Shown here piece by piece: positions 9,613 to 20,395 of a stretch of 37,582 nt of DNA; the first letter of the stretch is position 1; each line of letters starts with the position of its first letter. The notes under the pieces were generated by a model. The model saw nothing but the letters and a program-made list of their open reading frames with translations. It had not been told where the DNA came from and did no database searches. The position numbers and the translations under genes were made by a program. The stretch comes from Rickettsiales bacterium (GTDB lineage: Bacteria; Pseudomonadota; Alphaproteobacteria; Methylaequorales; Methylaequoraceae), in contig NZFP01000022.1 of NCBI GenBank assembly GCA_002689325.1, positions 1 to 37,582 on the forward strand, read 5' to 3'.

Positions 9613-10207
9613 TTTTTCTTTTAAATTTTCTTTTCAATTTGCCAAAACCAAGAACAAGTTCTATTTGTTTTTCTAAAAATCTTTTTGTACTCTCAAATTT
9701 TTCAGATCTGTCAAATATAAAAAATGAAAAAGTAAGTGCATAGATTTTCATTAATAAGAATCGTTTAGTATAATAATTATAGTCAGTAGATTTATCGCCA
9801 GATAAAAACCAAATTTCATCGGAAATTTGAAATAAGGTCTTGCTCGTATTTAAAAGTATGAACGGCTTAAGTGTTTCTTTAAAAAACTTATATTTATCTA
9901 AAATTTCGTTAAAGATTTCTAGCCTTCTCATAACAAAATAAATAACTTTCTCATGAGTTCTAAAGTTTTTAAAATTTCTAGGAAGTTTTTCACTCTTTAT
10001 TTTTTCATTTATTATTTCATTAACTTCTAGCATCAATGATTTAAAACCATTAGGAAGTAACTCAGACCTTACTTCATCGATTCTATCCTTTCCAATTTTC
10101 ATTTGTGATAATGTATTTGATATAGCATTATCTAAGTTTGAGGAACTTGAAAAGTTCTCAAGCAACTTTAGAAGAAATTTTTTTTTATCAATTTTTATTT
10201 TTTTCAT
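9602..10207 (-). CDS. COQ9-family ubiquinone biosynthesis protein
   Basis: LFQISDEIWFLSGDKSTDYNYYTKRFLLMKIYALTFSFFIFDRSEKFESTKRFLEKQIELV matches the COQ9 core pattern. Divergent from rpsU, an alphaproteobacterial synteny. Confidence 0.8.
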   Translation of the reverse strand: MKKIKIDKKKFLLKLLENFSSSSNLDNAISNTLSQMKIGKDRIDEVRSELLPNGFKSLMLEVNEIINEKIKSEKLPRNFKNFRTHEKVIYFVMRRLEIFNEILDKYKFFKETLKPFILLNTSKTLFQISDEIWFLSGDKSTDYNYYTKRFLLMKIYALTFSFFIFDRSEKFESTKRFLEKQIELVLGFGKLKRKFKRKTNS

Positions 10208-10274
10208 TTAAAAAAAAAGTTTACATTAAAAATATATCTTATATAAATAAATTTCAATAAAAAGGAGATTCAAA

Positions 10275-10481
10275 ATTATTAGAGTACAAGTAAGAGATAA
10301 TAATTTAGAGAAGGCTATTAGAGCTATGAAAAAAAAGCTCCAAAGAGAAGGTGTTTTCAAAGAAATGAAGCAGAGGAGAGCCTATGAAAAACCGTCAGAG
10401 AAAAAAGCCCGTCAAATTAATGAATCCACTAGAAGATTCAAAAAAATGCTAAGAAAAAGAATTGAGATTCAGGGTTATTAA
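10275..10481 (+). CDS. rpsU: 30S ribosomal protein S21, apparent ATT start
   Basis: Manual translation from 10275: I(M)IRVQVRDNNLEKAIRAMKKKLQREGVFKEMKQRRAYEKPSEKKARQINESTRRFKKMLRKRIEIQGY*. GGAG at 10264-10267, 7 nt upstream. No ATG/GTG/TTG/CTG in frame between the upstream TAA (10248-10250) and the conserved N-terminus. Confidence 0.88.
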   Translation: MIRVQVRDNNLEKAIRAMKKKLQREGVFKEMKQRRAYEKPSEKKARQINESTRRFKKMLRKRIEIQGY

Positions 10482-10498
10482 GTCTCCATCTTCATAGT

Positions 10499-11890
10499 TC
10501 AATTTAAACTTTTAACAATATTTTCAACCATTTTTTTTGCATCAGAAAAAAGCATCATTGTATTGTCTCTAAAAAAAAGCTCATTATCAACACCAGCATA
10601 GCCTGACGCCATTGATCTTTTTATAAACAAAACGGTACCTGCGTTTTCAACATCTAAAATAGGCATTCCATAAATAGGGCTTGTTTTGTCTGTTTTCGCT
10701 GCAGGGTTAGTTATATCATTAGCACCGATAACAAATGCAGCATCGGCGTTGGAAAATTCGCTGTTGATTTCGTCCAGCTCAAAAACTTCATCATAAGGTA
10801 CATTAGCTTCTGCCAGTAAAACATTCATATGTCCAGGCATTCTTCCAGCCACTGGATGAATAGCGTATTTAATTGTAACACCATTTTTTTTTAAAATATC
10901 ACACATTTCTCTCAAAGCATGCTGAGCTTGAGCAACAGCCATTCCATAACCTGGAACTATAATTACACTGTTGGCATTTGACATTATAAAAGCAGCATCT
11001 TCTGGGCTTCCTGTCTTGACTGTTTTACCTTCATTTTTATTAACACTGACACCCTCCTCTACCCCGAATCCACCAAGAATAACGCTGATAAATGATCTAT
11101 TCATTCCTTTGCACATTATGTAACTTAATATCGCTCCAGAGGCGCCTACTAAGGAGCCAACTATAATTAACAGATGGTTTGACAAAGTAAAACCAATTCC
11201 AGCTGCTGCCCAACCTGAATAGGAGTTGAGCATAGATACAACAACCGGCATGTCTGCACCACCAATTGGTATAATCAAAAGAATACCAAGAATCAAAGAC
11301 AGACCTACAATCATCCAAAAGATATCTGTTGAAGAATTAATTGTGAAAATTACCGTCAGAGTGAGCAAGGAAATGAAAATTGCTAAATTTAAAAAATGTT
11401 GTCCAAAAAAAATAGTAGGAGCTCCGCTTACTAAACCTTGCAACTTTAGGAAAGCAATTATTGATCCTGTGAAAGTGATTGCACCAATTGCAACTCCAAT
11501 AGACATTTCAATCAGACTAGAGGCAAATATTTCATTGTATTCATTAACAATTCCATAACTTTCTGGTGAATAAAATGCACTTGTTGCAACAAATACGGCG
11601 GCAAGGCCAACCAATGAGTGAAAAGCAGCGACAAGTTGAGGAAGTGCTGTCATCTCAATTTTAAGCGCAATGTATGTTCCAATACCGCCTCCTATTAATA
11701 TTCCCAAAATAATCATTTCATAGGACAATACGTTAGGGTTAAAAGCAGTGGTAACAATAGCTATTATCATGCCTATAATTCCCATAACATTGCCATTTCT
11801 GGCCGATTCTGGGTGAGATAATCCTTTAAGAGCTAATATAAAAAATATGGCTGAAATCAAGTAACTAATAGCTGTAAAGTTTTCACTCAT
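10499..11890 (-). CDS. pntB: NAD(P) transhydrogenase subunit beta
   Basis: Multi-TM N-terminus; C-terminal VIIVPGYGMAVAQAQHALREM...YAIHPVAGRMPGHMNVLLAEANVPYD...GANDITNPAAK...GMPILDV. Confidence 0.96.
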   Translation of the reverse strand: MSENFTAISYLISAIFFILALKGLSHPESARNGNVMGIIGMIIAIVTTAFNPNVLSYEMIILGILIGGGIGTYIALKIEMTALPQLVAAFHSLVGLAAVFVATSAFYSPESYGIVNEYNEIFASSLIEMSIGVAIGAITFTGSIIAFLKLQGLVSGAPTIFFGQHFLNLAIFISLLTLTVIFTINSSTDIFWMIVGLSLILGILLIIPIGGADMPVVVSMLNSYSGWAAAGIGFTLSNHLLIIVGSLVGASGAILSYIMCKGMNRSFISVILGGFGVEEGVSVNKNEGKTVKTGSPEDAAFIMSNANSVIIVPGYGMAVAQAQHALREMCDILKKNGVTIKYAIHPVAGRMPGHMNVLLAEANVPYDEVFELDEINSEFSNADAAFVIGANDITNPAAKTDKTSPIYGMPILDVENAGTVLFIKRSMASGYAGVDNELFFRDNTMMLFSDAKKMVENIVKSLN

Positions 11891-12195
11891 TTTTTTTCTT
11901 TCTGTTTATCTTTTTTTTTAAACATTGATAACATTCTATGAGAAACAACAAATCCACCAAAAATATTGATTGAAGCCAGAACAATAGCCAAGAAACCCAT
12001 TATAGAAGAAAAATTTATTTCCTCAGGTCCAGCAGCAATTATTGCTCCAACAATTATTACACTGGAAATAGCATTTGTTACAGCCATGAGAGGAGAATGA
12101 AGAGCTGAAGTTACACCCCAAATTACATAATATCCAATTATGCAGGCAAGAACAAAAATCATTAATAAATTTATAATAGGATCAATATTTTCCAT
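11887..12195 (-). CDS. pntAB: NAD(P) transhydrogenase alpha subunit, membrane part
   Basis: 102 aa; GYYVIWGVTSALHSPLMAVTNAISSVIIVGA...GGFVVSHRMLSMF. Confidence 0.95.
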   Translation of the reverse strand: MENIDPIINLLMIFVLACIIGYYVIWGVTSALHSPLMAVTNAISSVIIVGAIIAAGPEEINFSSIMGFLAIVLASINIFGGFVVSHRMLSMFKKKDKQKEKK

Positions 12196-12207
12196 AGATA
12201 TTTACTT

Positions 12208-13326
12208 TCATTTTTTCAAGTTTTGAACCACACAAGTTTCTTTTACAACTTCATCAGCCCAGTTGAAATCAGAAAATTTACCAGATTCACATGAATTCAT
12301 CAAAAAGTTAATTACATTTTTAGCAAATAGTCTAGAAGAATCTTGTGAAACAGTTGATGGAAGGTTTGTGGGCCCAACAATTTTTTTTGATTTGTGGTCT
12401 ACAACTTCTCCATGTTTTGTAAGTTCACAGTTTCCTCCAAATTCAGAGGCTAGGTCAATTATTACACTTCCAACTTTCATCGATTCAACCATTTTTTTTG
12501 TAATTAATTTAGGTGCAGGTTTTCCTGGAATTAATGCTGTCGTAACAACAATATCTGTTTTTGTAATACTATCCTCAAGTAGTTTTGCTTGTTTTTTTTT
12601 ATAATTTGCTGACATTTCTTTCGCATAACCAGCTGCAGTTTCTCCTGAGTCACCCTTTTCCTGCACCTGAATAAATTTAGCGCCCAAACTTTCAACTTGT
12701 TCTTTTGTTGAAGCTCTAACATCAAAAGAGGAAACAACCGCACCTAGTCTTTTGGCGGTAGCAATTGCCTGAAGACCAGCCACTCCTGCACCAATTACTA
12801 AAACTTTTGCCGGTGCGACGGTACCCGCAGAAGTCATCATTAAAGGAAAAGCTTTATTGAACAAGCTAGCTGCATCAATTACTGCCTTATACCCTGATAA
12901 GTTACTTTGAGAGGATAAAACATCCATACTTTGAGCTCTTGAAATTCTTGGCATCTTCTCAAGTGCAAAAACATTAATATTTAGTTTTTTTAGGGAAGAA
13001 AATTCTGTTTTAAACTTTTGTTCGTAAAGTAGTGTAATTAAGTTACAATTTTTAAGAAATTTAAACTCATCCGTTTGTTTATGCTTTGAAGGTCTCTGAA
13101 CTTTTATAACTAAGTCTGCTTTTGAATATAATTCATTGAGCTTTGAGGAAATAGCTGCTCCACTTTTTTTATAATCTTCATCAGTATAGGATGAACCCAA
13201 ACCTGCATTTGATTGAACAAAAACCTTGAATCCCATCTTTATCAAAGAAGGAACAATATCAGGAGTTATACTAACCCTACTCTCATTCTCGTATAATTCT
13301 CTTGGTACTACTAATTTCATTGACAC
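12208..13326 (-). CDS. pntAA: NAD(P) transhydrogenase alpha subunit, soluble part
   Basis: VPRELYENESRVSITPDIV...VLVIGAGVAGLQAIATAKRLGAVVSSFDVR...SLGAKFIQV. Confidence 0.95.
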   Translation of the reverse strand: MSMKLVVPRELYENESRVSITPDIVPSLIKMGFKVFVQSNAGLGSSYTDEDYKKSGAAISSKLNELYSKADLVIKVQRPSKHKQTDEFKFLKNCNLITLLYEQKFKTEFSSLKKLNINVFALEKMPRISRAQSMDVLSSQSNLSGYKAVIDAASLFNKAFPLMMTSAGTVAPAKVLVIGAGVAGLQAIATAKRLGAVVSSFDVRASTKEQVESLGAKFIQVQEKGDSGETAAGYAKEMSANYKKKQAKLLEDSITKTDIVVTTALIPGKPAPKLITKKMVESMKVGSVIIDLASEFGGNCELTKHGEVVDHKSKKIVGPTNLPSTVSQDSSRLFAKNVINFLMNSCESGKFSDFNWADEVVKETCVVQNLKK

Positions 13327-13329
13327 AAC

Positions 13330-15075
13330 CTATCCTAATTTTTCAAGCTCATCCATAAGATTTTTAATTAAATTCATACCAAGCTGCCAAAAATTTTTAT
13401 CTTTTGGATCTAAATTAAAATTTTTTAAATGACTTTTATAATCTATTGAACCACCTGATTTTAGTAAATCAAAGTACTTATTGTTAAATGAAGGGTTTCC
13501 TTCCTCAAATTTTGAGTATAACGAATTTACGAGACAATCACCAAACGCATATGCATAAACATAAAATGGAGAGTGTATAAAATGAGGAATGTAGGCCCAA
13601 AAATATTTATAGTTTTTTCCTAACATAACTGAATTCCCAAGAGATTCCTTTTGTGTGTTCATCCATATTTCACAAATCTGATCATCTGTTAATTCTTCAT
13701 CAGATCTCTTTAAATGTAATTCTCTCTCAAATTTAAAAAAAGCAATTTGACGAAAGACAGTATTCAACATGTCTTCTATCTTTGATCTCAACAAGAGTTT
13801 TCTTTCAGAAAGCTTTTTTGCGTTAGTTAAAAGTGACTTGAAAGTTAACATCTCCCCAAAAACACTAGCTGTTTCTGCTAGTGTAAGAGGTGTATCTGCA
13901 AGTAGAACTCCATTACTATTGGCCAAAAACTGATGAACCCCATGACCTAGTTCATGAGCCAATGTCATTACATCTCTTATTTTACCCTGAAAATTTAATA
14001 GAATTTTTGGGTTGCAACTTGGAACTGTTGGGTGAGAAAAGGCTCCGGATGTTTTTCCTTTTAAAACGCGTGCATCAATCCATGAATTTTCAAAAAATTT
14101 TTCAACAATCTTACCAAATCTTATATCAAAAGATGTATAAGACCTAATGACAATTTCTTTAGCTTCATTCCAGGAAATTTTTGGTTCTTTAAAACCGGGA
14201 TATGGTGCATTTCTATCCCAGTAATTAAGCTTTACTCCTCCAAAATATTTAGCTTTATATTTGTAATACCTATGACAAATATCACTATAATTTTGTGTAG
14301 CTGTTTTAACTAAAGAATCAATGTCAGACTTTTCAATTTGATTGTAAAGATGTCTAGAAGACTCGGAATGCTCAAAACCTCTGACATTTTTTTCAATATC
14401 AAGATCTTTAGAAATTGTGTTAATTATAAACGAAAAATTAAAAATATTATCTTTAAGGGTTTTACCAAAAACTTCGGCAGCATTTTTTCTTTCAAGTTTA
14501 TTAGGTGAACTTAATAGGTTTAAAATTTCCGCTTCCGATAAGATTTTTCCATTAATTCTAAACTTTAAGCGTGTCATTATCTGATCAAAAAATCTAATCC
14601 AGGCCGATGAACTTGTAAGAGACTTTTCAGCTAAAATTCTTTCTATATTTTCTGATTTTTGATATTTTTTAAACTTCTTATGGTTTTTAACCCAATTTTT
14701 ATATTTAGTTTTTGAAAATGCTAATGTTTTATTATCACTAAGTTTGTTTAATTCTATACCATAGAATATAACGTCCTTCTGGCAATCAAGAACAGATTCT
14801 TCAATGTATTGATAAAACTTAGCCTTGTCGTTATTAAGTTGATCAGTGCAATATACAAGGTAAGCATAACTTCTAAGTTTTAAAATTATTTCTTCAACTT
14901 TTTCAAATTCAATTAAGCTTTTGATCAACTGTGTTTTTTTTAATTTTCCAAGCTTTCCTTTATATTTGACCGAAAAAAGGCTAATTTTTTTTTTTAGACT
15001 GTGAAGATCTTTATTAATTTGCTTATCTTTAAATGATGAGTAAAATTCGTTAAGATTCCAAGTGGGTAGATTCAT
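13330..15075 (-). CDS. pepF: oligoendopeptidase F, M3 metallopeptidase
   Basis: Zinc motif MTLAHELGHGVHQFL with downstream LAETASVFGE. Start chosen at MNLPTWNLNEFY; the ORF track extends to 15129. Confidence 0.9.
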   Translation of the reverse strand: MNLPTWNLNEFYSSFKDKQINKDLHSLKKKISLFSVKYKGKLGKLKKTQLIKSLIEFEKVEEIILKLRSYAYLVYCTDQLNNDKAKFYQYIEESVLDCQKDVIFYGIELNKLSDNKTLAFSKTKYKNWVKNHKKFKKYQKSENIERILAEKSLTSSSAWIRFFDQIMTRLKFRINGKILSEAEILNLLSSPNKLERKNAAEVFGKTLKDNIFNFSFIINTISKDLDIEKNVRGFEHSESSRHLYNQIEKSDIDSLVKTATQNYSDICHRYYKYKAKYFGGVKLNYWDRNAPYPGFKEPKISWNEAKEIVIRSYTSFDIRFGKIVEKFFENSWIDARVLKGKTSGAFSHPTVPSCNPKILLNFQGKIRDVMTLAHELGHGVHQFLANSNGVLLADTPLTLAETASVFGEMLTFKSLLTNAKKLSERKLLLRSKIEDMLNTVFRQIAFFKFERELHLKRSDEELTDDQICEIWMNTQKESLGNSVMLGKNYKYFWAYIPHFIHSPFYVYAYAFGDCLVNSLYSKFEEGNPSFNNKYFDLLKSGGSIDYKSHLKNFNLDPKDKNFWQLGMNLIKNLMDELEKLG

Positions 15076-15104
15076 AAATTTATTCCAGAAATTATAATTT
15101 ATAA

Positions 15105-16809
15105 ATGACAAAAAAAACTGAAATTTCAAGTATTTTAAAAAATTCAGAAAGCTTAGTCGATATATTCAACTTTTATGTAAATATAAGACCGCACCATAAA
15201 ACATTTTTTTTTAAAAAAAATAATAATTGGATATCAAATAGTTTTATTGAAACGAAAAAACGAATAGAAAAAATAAAAAATCATTTCCTAAATAATGGAA
15301 TTAAAAAGGGTGACAGAGTTTTTTTATTGTCAAACAACAGACTCGAGTGGGTTGAGTTTGATTTAGCAATAATGTCTGTTGGCGCAATAACAGTCCCAAG
15401 TTTTGTAACAAATAATCAACATGATAACACATTTATAATAAATGACTGCAAACCCAAGTTTGTGGTTCTAGAAAATGATGGTGTCTATAAAAAAAATAAA
15501 TCTTTTTTAAAAATCAGTCAAAGTAAAATAATAACTATTGAAACTTCTTATCAATTTGAAAACTATGAGAACATTTTAAAAAAAACAAAAATAGCAAAGA
15601 CTAAGAGTAGCATTATAAAAAAAAAACATATTTCCTCAATAATTTACACTTCAGGTACAACAGGAAACCCAAAAGGTGTTGTATTGACTCATGAATCAAT
15701 AATGCACAATCTTTTTGGGGCACTAGAAATCATGGATGAATTTAAGCTTGACAATGAAAGATTTATTTCTTTTTTACCTTTATCTCATTCTTATGAAAGA
15801 ATGGCAGGTTTATACTTTCCTATTTTAATTTGTGCCCAAATTTATTTTTGTAGTTCTATGGATAAATTATTAAATGAAATTAAAGAAATTAAGCCAACAA
15901 TCTTATCTGCTGTACCCAGGTTGTATGAAAATATTTTTAAAAAAATTAAATTACAAATTAACCAATCAAATCTTGTAATTTCCTTTTTTCTAAAAATTAT
16001 TTTTGAAAATCTAGACTCAAAAAAAAAAACAGAATCTAATAGAAAGTTTTCTTTCAAAAATTTTTATAAAATTAATTTTAGAAAATAAAATAAAAAACAT
16101 TTTTGGTGGAGAAGTCAAAATTTTAGTTTCTGGTGGAGCAGCACTGAACCCTGAGATTGGTATTTTTTTTAATAAACTGAACCTCACTTTACTTCAAGGT
16201 TACGGTCAAACTGAAGCTTCTCCCCTTATAAGCTGTAACAGAAAACTTTCAAATAAACCCCAAACAGTTGGACTACCTGTCCGTGATGTTAAAGTAAAAA
16301 TTTCTAATGAGGGTGAAATATTAGTGAAGGGAAAAAATTTAATGCAAGGTTATTGGAAAAAACCCACAATTACAAAAAAAACTATAATTAATAATTGGCT
16401 TCATACAGGAGATCTCGGTGAAATTGATGAAAAAGGAAGAATTATAATTACTGGAAGAAAAAAAGATCTAATTATAACATCTGGTGGAGACAATATTTCT
16501 GGTCAAAGAATAGAAAATATTTTAATGAGTTGTAATGAAATTTCTCAAGCGGTTGTTTATGGTGACAATAGACCATATTTAATTGCTTTAATAAAAATTA
16601 CTGAGGAATATAATGCTAATGATTTAAAACGAGTTTTAGAAATGATTAATAAAAACCTTAATTCCATTGAAAGAATTAGAAAATTTATTATTCTCGATCG
16701 AGAGTTTTCTTATGAAAATGGTTTGATGACTCAAACAATGAAGGTCAAAAGAAAAAAAGTTCTAGATTTTTACAAGGAACAAATAAATAAACTTTACAGG
16801 AGTTTATAG
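15105..16809 (+). CDS. long-chain acyl-CoA synthetase / AMP-dependent ligase, interrupted by a frameshift in an A11 tract
   Basis: Frame 3 to ~16029: SSIIYTSGTTGNPKGVVLTHES; frame 1 after: VKILVSGGAALNPEIG...LLQGYGQTEASPLISCN...WLHTGDLGEIDEKGRIIITGRKKDLIITSGGDNISGQRIEN. Removing one A from 16019-16029 restores a continuous frame. Confidence 0.88.
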
Positions 16810-17753
16810 TATTTTTTAAACCATTCTATAAATCTAGGTATACCTTCCTTAATTTTGGTTTTAGGAGCGAATTTTAGATCTTTGATACTTTCAGATATAT
16901 CTGCAAATGTTGCAGGCACATCACCAGGTTGAAGAGGTAAAAAATTCTTTTTTGCCTTTTTATTCAAATTTTTTTCAATTAGTTTTATAAATTCTAACAA
17001 AGATTCTGACTTACTATTACCCAAGTTATAAACTTTGTGAAGCTTTTTCATCTTTAAATTAATAGACCCGTAAATACCCGAAACGATGTCATCCACATAA
17101 GTAAAATCTCTTTTCATTTTTCCATAATTAAAAATATTTATCGGTTTTCCATTAATAATATTTTTTGTAAAAATAAATGTTGCCATATCTGGTCTTCCCC
17201 ATGGTCCATAAACTGTAAAAAACCTTAAACCTATAGATTTAATCTTATATAAATGTGAATAATATTCAGCAATAAGTTCCGTTGATTTTTTTGAAGCAGC
17301 ATATAACGATATAGGATTATCAACTCTATCCTTCACTGAAAAAGGTAGAGACTTATTTCCACCATAAACAGATGAAGAACTGGCATAAATATATTTTTTT
17401 ATTTTCAACTCCTTAGCCAGTTCAAGCATATTAACCTGACCAAGAATATTTGAGTTGACGTAAACGTATGGATTTTCCAATGAATGTCTAACACCTGCTT
17501 GTGCTGCTAAATTAATAATAATATCGATTTTTTTTTTTTTAAAAAAATTTACAATTTTTATGTCTTCGATTTTTTTTTTAAAGAAAAAAAAATTTTTATA
17601 TTTTTTTAATAAATTTAATCTAGATTTTTTTAGCCTTACATCATAGTAATTATTTAAATCATCAATCCCTAGAACAGAATGTTTTTTTTTTAAAAGAAAT
17701 TCACTAAGATGAAAACCAATAAAGCCGGCAGAACCTGAAATAAGAAAATTCAT
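16794..17753 (-). CDS. NAD-dependent epimerase, UDP-glucuronate 4-epimerase-like
   Basis: MNFLISGSAGFIGFHLSEFLL; YASSSSVYGGNKSLPF; YAASKKSTELIAEYYSHLY; FFTVYGPWGRPDMATFIFTKNI; RDFTYVDDIVSGI. Confidence 0.88.
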   Translation of the reverse strand: MNFLISGSAGFIGFHLSEFLLKKKHSVLGIDDLNNYYDVRLKKSRLNLLKKYKNFFFFKKKIEDIKIVNFFKKKKIDIIINLAAQAGVRHSLENPYVYVNSNILGQVNMLELAKELKIKKYIYASSSSVYGGNKSLPFSVKDRVDNPISLYAASKKSTELIAEYYSHLYKIKSIGLRFFTVYGPWGRPDMATFIFTKNIINGKPINIFNYGKMKRDFTYVDDIVSGIYGSINLKMKKLHKVYNLGNSKSESLLEFIKLIEKNLNKKAKKNFLPLQPGDVPATFADISESIKDLKFAPKTKIKEGIPRFIEWFKKYYKLL

Positions 17754-18010
17754 TAATCAATTGGTTTTTGATATTTTTTTTTCCACTCAGAATAATTCAT
17801 TCCGTATATTTCATTCCTTACTTCCTCATAATCTAAGCTCATATTTTTTTTTTCTGCTTCTTCGACCATCCACTTCGACAAGCAATTTCTGCAGAATCCA
17901 GCTAAATTCATTAAATCAATATTTTGAAGGTCAGTATTTTTTTGAAGATGATCAACCAATCTTCTAAATGTGGCTGCCTCTAGGTTAATTTTTTCATTCT
18001 TATCTATCAT
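17753..18010 (-). CDS. DUF1244 protein
   Basis: LVDHLQKNTDLQNIDLMNLAGFCRNCLSKWMVEEAE...YGMNYSEWKKKYQK. Confidence 0.82.
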   Translation of the reverse strand: MIDKNEKINLEAATFRRLVDHLQKNTDLQNIDLMNLAGFCRNCLSKWMVEEAEKKNMSLDYEEVRNEIYGMNYSEWKKKYQKPID

Positions 18011-18740
18011 TAATTAAACTTTCAAAGATTTTTATTAATATACTACTGTATTTTTTAATTCCTTTTGATTTACAAATCAAATCGTTTCTTATTTCAATTG
18101 AAATATTATCCAAAAGTCCATTATTTGAATGCTTATCTACCGTATAGTTATAGAAAAAACCTGAATAAGGGAAATTTCGACCAAAGTGAATATTTTTTTC
18201 CTGAAGTTTTTTTTGTATATACAAAAGAAGTTGAATATTTTTATTGTATAGCAAACCTATTTTAATTCCCCTGTTTTCTGTGGAAGTTTTTTTTGTAAAT
18301 GAGTGAATTGCTACCAAGTAAATCTTTTTATGTTGAGCTTTTTTTTTTTTTATAAATCTTTTCAAATTATCATGGTAACAATTGTAAAAGTTTTCTATTC
18401 TTTTTTTTCTATTCTTTAAAGAGATACCAGTATTTCCCGGTATGGATTGTCCCCATGAATTAGAAACAATTAAATCATCAGAAAACAAGTATCTGTTTGG
18501 ATCAATAAGTAACCTTGAAAAGTTTGCATAAAAATAACTTTGTCCCAATTCTTTACTTAATTTTATACATAAGTCTTTAGCTCCTATATCCCAAGAAATA
18601 TGCGAATTTAACATTTTCTTGGATAAACCTAGGCTTTTATAAGACTTAGGTATATGATTAGAAGCGTGGTCGCATAAAAATATTATATGCCTTTTGCTAT
18701 ATTTTTTATCAAATTCACTTGCTGAAAAAACTTTTTTCAT
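18000..18740 (-). CDS. N-formylglutamate amidohydrolase family protein
   Basis: IIFLCDHASNHIPKSYKSLGLS...ISWDIGAKDLCIKLSKEL...IAIHSFT-like core, EIRNDLI. Confidence 0.82.
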   Translation of the reverse strand: MKKVFSASEFDKKYSKRHIIFLCDHASNHIPKSYKSLGLSKKMLNSHISWDIGAKDLCIKLSKELGQSYFYANFSRLLIDPNRYLFSDDLIVSNSWGQSIPGNTGISLKNRKKRIENFYNCYHDNLKRFIKKKKAQHKKIYLVAIHSFTKKTSTENRGIKIGLLYNKNIQLLLYIQKKLQEKNIHFGRNFPYSGFFYNYTVDKHSNNGLLDNISIEIRNDLICKSKGIKKYSSILIKIFESLINDR

Positions 18741-18794
18741 AATTTAAGATAACAATTTTTATTTTGTTAACTATAATAATCAATAAATTAAGTT

Positions 18795-20210
18795 ATGCTC
18801 AGGAAAAGAAATACTAAAATAATTGCTACTCTGGGACCAAGTTCATCCTCTCCACTTAAAATACATTCTCTTTTTCAGGCGGGAGCAGATATATTTAGAT
18901 TAAATTTTAGTCATGGAACTCATGAAGATCATAGAAAAAGGGTTTTTCATATCAGACAATATGAAAAAAGATTGGGTAGACCTATTGCAATTCTTGGGGA
19001 TCTACAAGGCCCAAAAATTAGAATTGGTTTATTTAGGAAAACATTTGCAGTTCTTAAAAATAATCAAAGATTTATTTTAGATTTAAACTCCAAGGAAGGT
19101 GACCAAAATAGAGTTTTTCTTCCTCATAAAGAGATTTTTAAATCCGTAAAAAAAAATAACAAAATTTTAATTGATGATGGAAAAATTATTCTTAATATCA
19201 ACAAGGTTTTATCTGATCAAATAATAACAGAAGTTTTAGTTGGAGGAAAAATTTCCAATAGAAAAGGTGTAAACATTCCTGAAACTTTTATCAAGATGTC
19301 TTCTCTAACAGAAAAAGATGTAAGAGATTTAAAGTTTTGTCTTGATTTAAGCCTTGATTATATTGCACTTTCCTTTGTACAAAAAGCAAAAGATTTAAAT
19401 GATTTAAAAAAGTACGTTGGAAGCCAAACAGGAATAATGGCTAAATTTGAAAAACCTCTAGCTATTAAAAATATGAACGAAATATTACAATGTTGTGATG
19501 CTGCAATGGTAGCTAGAGGTGATTTAGGTGTTGAAATGCCTCCAGAGGAAGTTCCTATTATACAAAAAAGAATAGTGCAATCATGCAGAGATTTTGGAAT
19601 TCCAGTCGTTGTCGCAACCCAGATGCTTGATTCAATGGTAGAGTCACCTTCACCCACTCGTGCAGAAGCATCAGATGTTGCAACAGCAGTTTTTGACGCT
19701 GCAGACTGTCTTATGCTATCAGCAGAAACTGCTTCTGGAAAGTTTCCTATTGAATCTGTAAAAATTATGAACAGAATAATTAGAGGTGTTGAAAATGATG
19801 TTTCTTACAGACAAATCTTAGAAAGCAAAAAAATAAAACTAGAAGAAACTACCTCTGACGCAATAAGCTCAGCTGCCTCGCAGGTTGTTAAAACTGTTTT
19901 TGCTAAAGCTATTTTTACATACACTAGATCAGGAGCTACTGCAAAAAGAGCAGCAAGAGAGAGACCAACAGTACCCATCATTGGTCTTTCACCCGAGAGA
20001 ATCACTGCCAGACAACTAGCACTAATCTGGGGGGTTCATACCATACATGCACTAGAACCTAAAAGTTTTTCAGGTATGATCGATAATGCGTGTGAATTGG
20101 CAAAAAAAGAGGGGATTGTAAAAAAGGGAGATTATGTTGTAATTACTGCTGGTGCACCCATAGGGGTTTCAGGCTCAACAAATAATTTAAGAATTGCAAG
20201 GATTAACTAG
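18795..20210 (+). CDS. pyk: pyruvate kinase
   Basis: [17 protein letters not shown]...[12 protein letters not shown]...[13 protein letters not shown]...[17 protein letters not shown]...[11 protein letters not shown]...[10 protein letters not shown]. Confidence 0.97.
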   Translation: MLRKRNTKIIATLGPSSSSPLKIHSLFQAGADIFRLNFSHGTHEDHRKRVFHIRQYEKRLGRPIAILGDLQGPKIRIGLFRKTFAVLKNNQRFILDLNSKEGDQNRVFLPHKEIFKSVKKNNKILIDDGKIILNINKVLSDQIITEVLVGGKISNRKGVNIPETFIKMSSLTEKDVRDLKFCLDLSLDYIALSFVQKAKDLNDLKKYVGSQTGIMAKFEKPLAIKNMNEILQCCDAAMVARGDLGVEMPPEEVPIIQKRIVQSCRDFGIPVVVATQMLDSMVESPSPTRAEASDVATAVFDAADCLMLSAETASGKFPIESVKIMNRIIRGVENDVSYRQILESKKIKLEETTSDAISSAASQVVKTVFAKAIFTYTRSGATAKRAARERPTVPIIGLSPERITARQLALIWGVHTIHALEPKSFSGMIDNACELAKKEGIVKKGDYVVITAGAPIGVSGSTNNLRIARIN

Positions 20211-20332
20211 CCTTGTCTTGCTTTAAACCTAGAATCAGTTTTGTTGATGACATACAACCTGCCTTTTCTCTTAACAACTCTGCAGTCTCTATGTCTTTGT
20301 TTAGCTGATTTTATTGACCTTAAAACTTTCAT
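20207..20332 (-). CDS. rpmJ: 50S ribosomal protein L36
   Basis: Manual ORF absent from the track: [41 protein letters not shown] (41 aa). Stop overlaps the pyk stop. Confidence 0.92.
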   Translation of the reverse strand: MKVLRSIKSAKQRHRDCRVVKRKGRLYVINKTDSRFKARQG

Positions 20333-20395
20333 TATAAAGTAAATTAAATAATTATTAAAATTTGTCAATTACTGAAAATATATTACTATCCTTTC

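Noticed and set aside
11097-11558. ORFs 11097..11318 (-) and 11226..11558 (+) inside pntB
   Set aside because: Alternate-frame or antisense to a well-supported pntB; no family match.
12263-12743. ORFs 12263..12604 (+) and 12531..12743 (-) inside pntAA
   Set aside because: Shadow ORFs of pntAA.
19358-20005. Minus-strand ORFs inside pyk
   Set aside because: Antisense to conserved pyruvate kinase; no supporting features.
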